This document shows, in pieces, positions 59,601 through 64,000 of a stretch of DNA of 64,000 nt. The translations under genes were made by a program, and so were the position numbers. Origin of the DNA: Dactylonectria macrodidyma (lineage: Eukaryota; Ascomycota; Sordariomycetes; Hypocreales; Nectriaceae); NCBI GenBank assembly GCA_020744425.1, contig JAGMUV010000009.1, positions 2,046,001 to 2,110,000 on the forward strand. Reading direction: 5' to 3'. Under the pieces are notes generated by a model. It saw only the letters and a list, made by a program, of their open reading frames with translations, did no database searches and was not told the DNA's origin. Each line of letters begins with the position of its first letter. The stretch's first letter is position 1.

Positions 59601-62511
59601 ATGTGATGCGTGAAGTTTGTTGCTTGAGCGGGGTGTGAAAAGGGAGCACGGGCGGTGACTATTGAAAGAAACAAGGTTTTACATTTCAGAGGTAGAGGCA
59701 GGTACATGCAACGGCTTGGCGGCTCTTCCCTCCTCCAGACTCACCTACTCCCAAGGTTGGTTTTGTTTCCCTGTGACAGCAATCTACAGGCAATGCATTG
59801 TCAAACTTAAGGTAAACAGCTGGCAGGGCTGAAATACCAATATGCTAGACTCCGTATGAGTGGACAGGTCATCTTCGGATAAGAGCGAGTACGACGGACT
59901 GCACCCACACAGAAGATGACGGATGACTTTGTGCAGATTAACCCTACGTATGTACTACGTAGTAGTACATACTTAGGTTATAACATCTCAGGGCACGCAC
60001 ATGATAGTCTCGGGTTGGTTGGGCCCGGTTCAACGATGGAAAGCAGCCGTCGAAACACGCAGCATTGACAGACATCCCGGCCCTTGTGCGTACTACGCAG
60101 AAGGCTTGTGTTTGATAGATTACGTGTTTAGAGCACGCGGCTGACTTCAAATACAGTAGGGAGTCGTCCACCGTACCCAGCCGCTGCCCATCGACAGAGT
60201 CACGTGGTTGTTGATGGCAGATGCATGCAAGCCAGAGTGTGTGAGAGCCCAGTGTGGATGGGTGGGCTGTGGAAGGAGTTATGATTGGTCAGGTGAGCAT
60301 TAACCACAATGAGGGTGAGAGTCCTAATGGGGACATGGCACCTGAACGGTAGGGGGTTCGTTCAGGGGGTCTCGATTCATGGCTGCTCCTGCCCCCACAA
60401 AGGGCTAAGACTACAGCCCGGAACAGTTGGGTCCAGAAGCTGTCACTAGTAATTAACGTGAGATGTGTCCATGGGCATTCAGACGTCTGTACGTACCTAC
60501 CTTAGTTTTAGTCCATGTCAGTCGCAGGAGATTTTGTCACCGTTAGAGGAAACGTCACATAAATAACATGTTTACCGGTATCCCACGCCGTGCTCTGCCA
60601 TGTCAGCCGGAGAGATACTTCGTACAGGCATGATGCACTCATCAGCGGCCTCGTCTCTTGAGCGGTAGTGTTAGCAGCAACGGCCATAACCCCTGCCTTT
60701 GTCATTAAACTATCGGCGCAGCCAATTCCAATCTCGTCTTCTTTGGGCAATCGTCCTGCGTCGCCCCAGAGCCTGGTGGCCCACCGTCTCGCCTTCACCC
60801 GCCGCCGCCGTTGTCGCCGCCCCTGATGCTAGCCAATCCGTGCCATCGATTCGATTCGCTCCCCCTGGCTAGACCGATGGCGAGAGGTTGTCCTCGCCGG
60901 TCCCCTGTCTTTGCCCTGTCGCCTTGTCCATCGCGCGTCCACCCGCTGGGCTCTGCTCTGAGCATTCTCCCCCCTGTGGTACGTGTTCTTGGCCTCTTGC
61001 CGGGCGTCGTTTTCACTTCATTCACTCTCACTCACTCTCAAGGGGCCCCTGCCATGCCTTGCACTGGAATCCTCTCTCACGTCCTCTCGTGATGAGTCTA
61101 GCCTCTCTTCTGGTCGCTGTAACTGCACCTTTACCAGGAAGGCTATTCACCTCGCCTCCAGGTACCTTCCTTCCCTGGGTGGGTAGGAGGGACCTGAGGG
61201 ACTTGCCACTCCGAGGCATGCAGCCTCCAGCTGAAGCCTCAATTTATTGCTGCCCCCTTGTTCCTGTACCTGTTCCTACCAGTTTTCCCATCCACATCCC
61301 CCCCATTACTGCAACTGGTGCTGTTGGCCGTGCCTCCCTCGCACGCACATCCATTGTACCCTGCTTGCCTAGTGGTAATAATGCATACGGCACATGTGCA
61401 CACCCCCTAAATCTCGAAAGCTCTAAGCTATCCCATCCCCTAATTCACAAGTTACTCCCCTAATTCTGCCCCCTCTACAGCTCCTTCCACCACCATCCAC
61501 GCTGCCACTGTGTCTCTCGTCTCCGCCTCCACCGTCGTCCGTCCGTCCATCCTCTTTTGGTGTCCCTATTTTTCTTCATTTCATATCCCTCTCTCCACCT
61601 CCACCCATATCCACCCTCCTCCACCCTCACTCCCTACCTGGTCGACTGGTCTCTTCCTTTCCCTCCCTGACCTGACGCCTCTTTTTGCCTTATTTCCTAC
61701 TGCTTTGTACTTTTCAGGCCTCAGGCTCCCCGTGGTTCTGGTCTTGGACGTCGTCGCTTTCTCCAATCCGAGCTTCCTCGCTGTCTCTCTCTCTTCTCCA
61801 CAGTCCACTCCCTCCCTCCTCCATACCGCCGCCCTCCTCCACCAACAACTTAACCTCTCTCCCTTTTCCCTTCTCTCCTGGCTCGAATCCTTAGGACCTT
61901 GCCTCCGACTTGCAGCTCAGATGCTGTCCAGTCTCGCTTCCTTCTCTTGAGACACACCTTTCCTCGACTTCGGTCGACGCTCGTTCTGTCTGTATTACCT
62001 TCTTAATACTTTCTCTACTTGCTTCCCCTGGATGCTCGCTTGAGCTCCTACCTACGCTCTTCTCGCTCTTCTCCTTCGACTCTTTCGATTATTTCGATAC
62101 GCTCGCTCTCTGCCGCATAAGCACCTGTTACCGCAGCTGCCGCCTTGCTCCGCGATTCTTGTCGACTCGGCCGAAGCTCTTAAGATTCGATCACCATATA
62201 TAAGTACTACTAAACGGTCGCTTGCTGGGACGACCTACCTCGATTCCGCGAGCTATTGCAATCCATTTCTCGATTGGATATCACAACGCATTATAATCTA
62301 CTTGTGTCAGAATCACTTGGCACAATTACTTGTTTCTACGCTTGGAGCTCTTGAGCCCCTTTTTGTCCAGTCCTGTTATAACAACTTAGGCTGACCATTT
62401 CTCGTCCTCAATCCTCGCTCCGTGCCTTATCAGGGCACGTTCAAATCCTTCAAAACGGCTGTTCTCTCTCACAACGGGCGGGACTCGCTGGTCCCCCCTC
62501 ATCTGCTCGGC
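56654..62511. other. 5.9-kb gene-free region upstream of the RRM gene
   Basis: No supported gene. ORFs such as 58088-58543 (minus, 151 codons) and 60888-61463 (plus, 191 codons) are Pro/Ser/Leu-rich by composition only. The plus strand from about 60780 is C/T-rich and probably becomes leader sequence. A TATATAA lies at 62197-62203, and no ATG occurs from 62035 to 62511. A GAGT run lies at about 59500-59522. Confidence 0.55.
59953..59964. repeat. 12-bp palindrome TACTACGTAGTA
   Basis: Perfect inverted repeat, flanked by further TACGTA and GTAGTAC copies (59945-59972). Confidence 0.95.
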
Positions 62512-64000
62512 ATGCAGGACCTCAATGGACCCGTTGGCCAGCAGGGCGCCTCAAACGGCGTTCCTACCAACCGCTACCAAGGTCACGTCTCGAAGCCCTC
62601 CAACAGTGACACTGGTTTTTCTCACGGCGCTTTCAACTCGAACATCTCTGGTTTCGCTGATCGACACCCTCGACGTGGCAACATTCCTTCCATCAACACC
62701 CAGCCCATGACCCAGCAGCCCTCTGGCAATGGAGAGAACATGGCGACTCCGGGCACTGCTTTCGACATGCAGTTCACTCCTCTTCTCCCCTCGCAGTTGC
62801 TCCTTGGCAGTCCTTTCCAGCCCGGCACTCCCGCTGCTTTCGGTAGCCCTCAATTCCAAAGTCTCCCGGGCTTCCAGCAGGCCCAGCAGCACATGAACAA
62901 CCAGCAGCAAAACGGACTCGCCAGCCCAGTTCAACAGAGTATTTCGCCCCAGTCGTACCATACTATGGTTTCTCCCTCGACCTATGGAGCGCCTCAGTTC
63001 TATCCGCCCCAGTCTCCTACTGGCGGATTCAGTATGCAGACCCCCCTCCCGCCTACTTCTCCTGTGTCCATGGGCTCTGGCGTTGTTACCGGAACCAGCC
63101 GCACTGTCTACTTGGGCAACATTCCCCCAGACACCACTGCTGAAGAAATTCTGGGCCACGTCAGGAGCGGTCAAATTGAGTCGGTCCGCCTCTTGCCGGA
63201 CAAGAACTGCGCCTTCATCTCTTTCCTGGACGCCAGCTCCGCCACCCATTTCCACTCTGATGCCATCTTGAAAAAGCTCTGCATTAAGGGTCAGGATATC
63301 AAGGTTGGCTGGGGCAAGCCTTCGCAGGTCCCAACTTCCGTTGCCCTCGCTGTTCAGCAGTCTGGTGCCTCGCGTAACGTCTACCTCGGTAACCTTCCCG
63401 AGGAGATTAGCGACGATGAATTGCGAGAGGATCTTGGCAAATTTGGTGCCATTGACACCATCAAGATTGTGCGCGAGAAAAGCATAGCCTTCGTGCACTA
63501 CCTGTCCATTGCCAATGCCATCAAGGCTGTCTCCCAGCTGCCCCAGGAGCCCAAGTGGCAGGCTCCTCGCCGTGTCTACTACGGCAAAGATCGTTGTGCT
63601 TACGTTTCCAAGACTCAGCAGCAAAACGCCGCTCAGTATCTTGGCATTGCCCCTGGCTATGCCCACATGCTAACTGGTGCGGACCGCGACCTCATTTCGA
63701 ACGCTCTGGCTCAGCAGTCCGTTGCGGCTGCTGCCGTTGCCACCACTGCAGGTGGCATCAACAATCTCGGCAACCGAACCATCTACCTTGGTAACATCCA
63801 CCCCGAGACGACTATTGAGGAGATCTGCAATGTGGTCAGGGGTGGTCTGCTCCACCACATCCGTTACATCCCCGACAAGCACATTTGCTTCGTGACCTTC
63901 ATCGACCCAACAGCTGCGGCGTCCTTCTACGCCCTCAGCAACCTTCAGGGTCTAATGATTCACAACCGTCGTCTCAAGATCGGATGGGGAAAGCATTCAG
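62512..64000 (+). CDS. multi-RRM RNA-binding protein (Nrd1/Msa1-like), 3' end off window
   Basis: Open from the ATG at 62512 to the window edge, 496 codons with no intron seen. An N-terminal Gln/Ser/Pro-rich low-complexity region (about residues 1-195) is followed by RRM1 (RTVYLGNIPPDTTAEEIL, with CAFISFLDA), RRM2 (RNVYLGNLPEEISDDEL, with IAFVHYL) and RRM3 (RTIYLGNIHPETTIEEI, with ICFVTFIDP). The near-identical YLGNI/L openings and the GWGK ending of RRMs resemble S. pombe Nrd1 (four RRMs), a repressor of premature sexual differentiation that binds cell-division mRNAs. A fourth RRM would be expected beyond the window. Function in this fungus is inferred. An upstream exon joining at 62434 is possible. 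Confidence 0.88.
   Translation, partial: MQDLNGPVGQQGASNGVPTNRYQGHVSKPSNSDTGFSHGAFNSNISGFADRHPRRGNIPSINTQPMTQQPSGNGENMATPGTAFDMQFTPLLPSQLLLGSPFQPGTPAAFGSPQFQSLPGFQQAQQHMNNQQQNGLASPVQQSISPQSYHTMVSPSTYGAPQFYPPQSPTGGFSMQTPLPPTSPVSMGSGVVTGTSRTVYLGNIPPDTTAEEILGHVRSGQIESVRLLPDKNCAFISFLDASSATHFHSDAILKKLCIKGQDIKVGWGKPSQVPTSVALAVQQSGASRNVYLGNLPEEISDDELREDLGKFGAIDTIKIVREKSIAFVHYLSIANAIKAVSQLPQEPKWQAPRRVYYGKDRCAYVSKTQQQNAAQYLGIAPGYAHMLTGADRDLISNALAQQSVAAAAVATTAGGINNLGNRTIYLGNIHPETTIEEICNVVRGGLLHHIRYIPDKHICFVTFIDPTAAASFYALSNLQGLMIHNRRLKIGWGKHS

Noticed and set aside
62551..63666. 371-codon ORF on the minus strand
   Set aside because: Exactly antisense to the RRM protein, whose three RRMs are clear on the plus strand; its length follows from the codon bias of the real gene.

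Overview
This is a eukaryotic chromosomal window from a filamentous ascomycete, most likely a Sordariomycete and plausibly Hypocreales. Genes are split by short introns (mostly 46-113 bp) with GT(A/G)NGT donors, CTAAC/CTGAC-type branch points and CAG/TAG acceptors. The protein set is typical of Pezizomycotina: Avo1/Sin1, a fungal rhodopsin-domain membrane protein, a PRCC-like protein, a neurochondrin-like protein and Cdc42. There are no bacterial-style operons and no evident transposon, CRISPR array, rRNA or tRNA. Gene models below are splice-corrected by reading donor, branch and acceptor sites and matching reading phase.

Layout: 1-1795 holds the 3' part of a large deubiquitinase-type gene. 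4884-6419 is an uncharacterised fungal protein. 6640-7806 (-) is a PRCC-domain protein divergent from 8246-10903 (+) Avo1/Sin1 (TORC2). 12325-13633 is a rhodopsin-like integral membrane protein and 15356-15864 a small GPI-anchor-like secreted protein. 16677-17747 (-) is an NFKBIL1-like HPD-motif protein divergent from 18108-18867 (+), a multi-C2H2 protein whose reading frame is broken. 19619-21148 is a ZIP metal transporter. 26137-28369 is an F-box/WD40 protein (Cdc4/FBXW7 type), 29404-30851 pyruvate dehydrogenase E1 alpha, and 31390-34217 DNA ligase I. 34594-37620 (-) is a CLC chloride channel. 38851-40883 is neurochondrin-like, 41390-42820 a flavin disulfide oxidoreductase, 42866-43474 (-) a Vma22/CCDC115-like V-ATPase assembly factor, and 43866-45446 (-) an MFS transporter. 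51594-52718 is Cdc42, 55363-56653 a secreted ureohydrolase (agmatinase-like), and 62512-64000 the 5' part of a multi-RRM RNA-binding protein that runs off the window.

The genes are mostly unrelated housekeeping and signalling functions, not a biosynthetic or defence cluster. The main large-scale pattern is uneven spacing: gene-dense blocks alternate with three 5-6 kb gene-free stretches, each lying directly upstream of a regulatory gene (F-box/WD40, Cdc42, RRM protein). These stretches carry GGTA/TACC tetramer runs, ACTACGTAGT palindromes and pyrimidine-rich presumptive leaders. The Cdc42 leader has no ATG for 769 nt. The DNA ligase I promoter has four MCB-core (ACGCG) sequences within about 70 bp. 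I found no convincing new multi-gene system. The best leads are these regulatory architectures, the broken C2H2 gene and the apparently secreted ureohydrolase.
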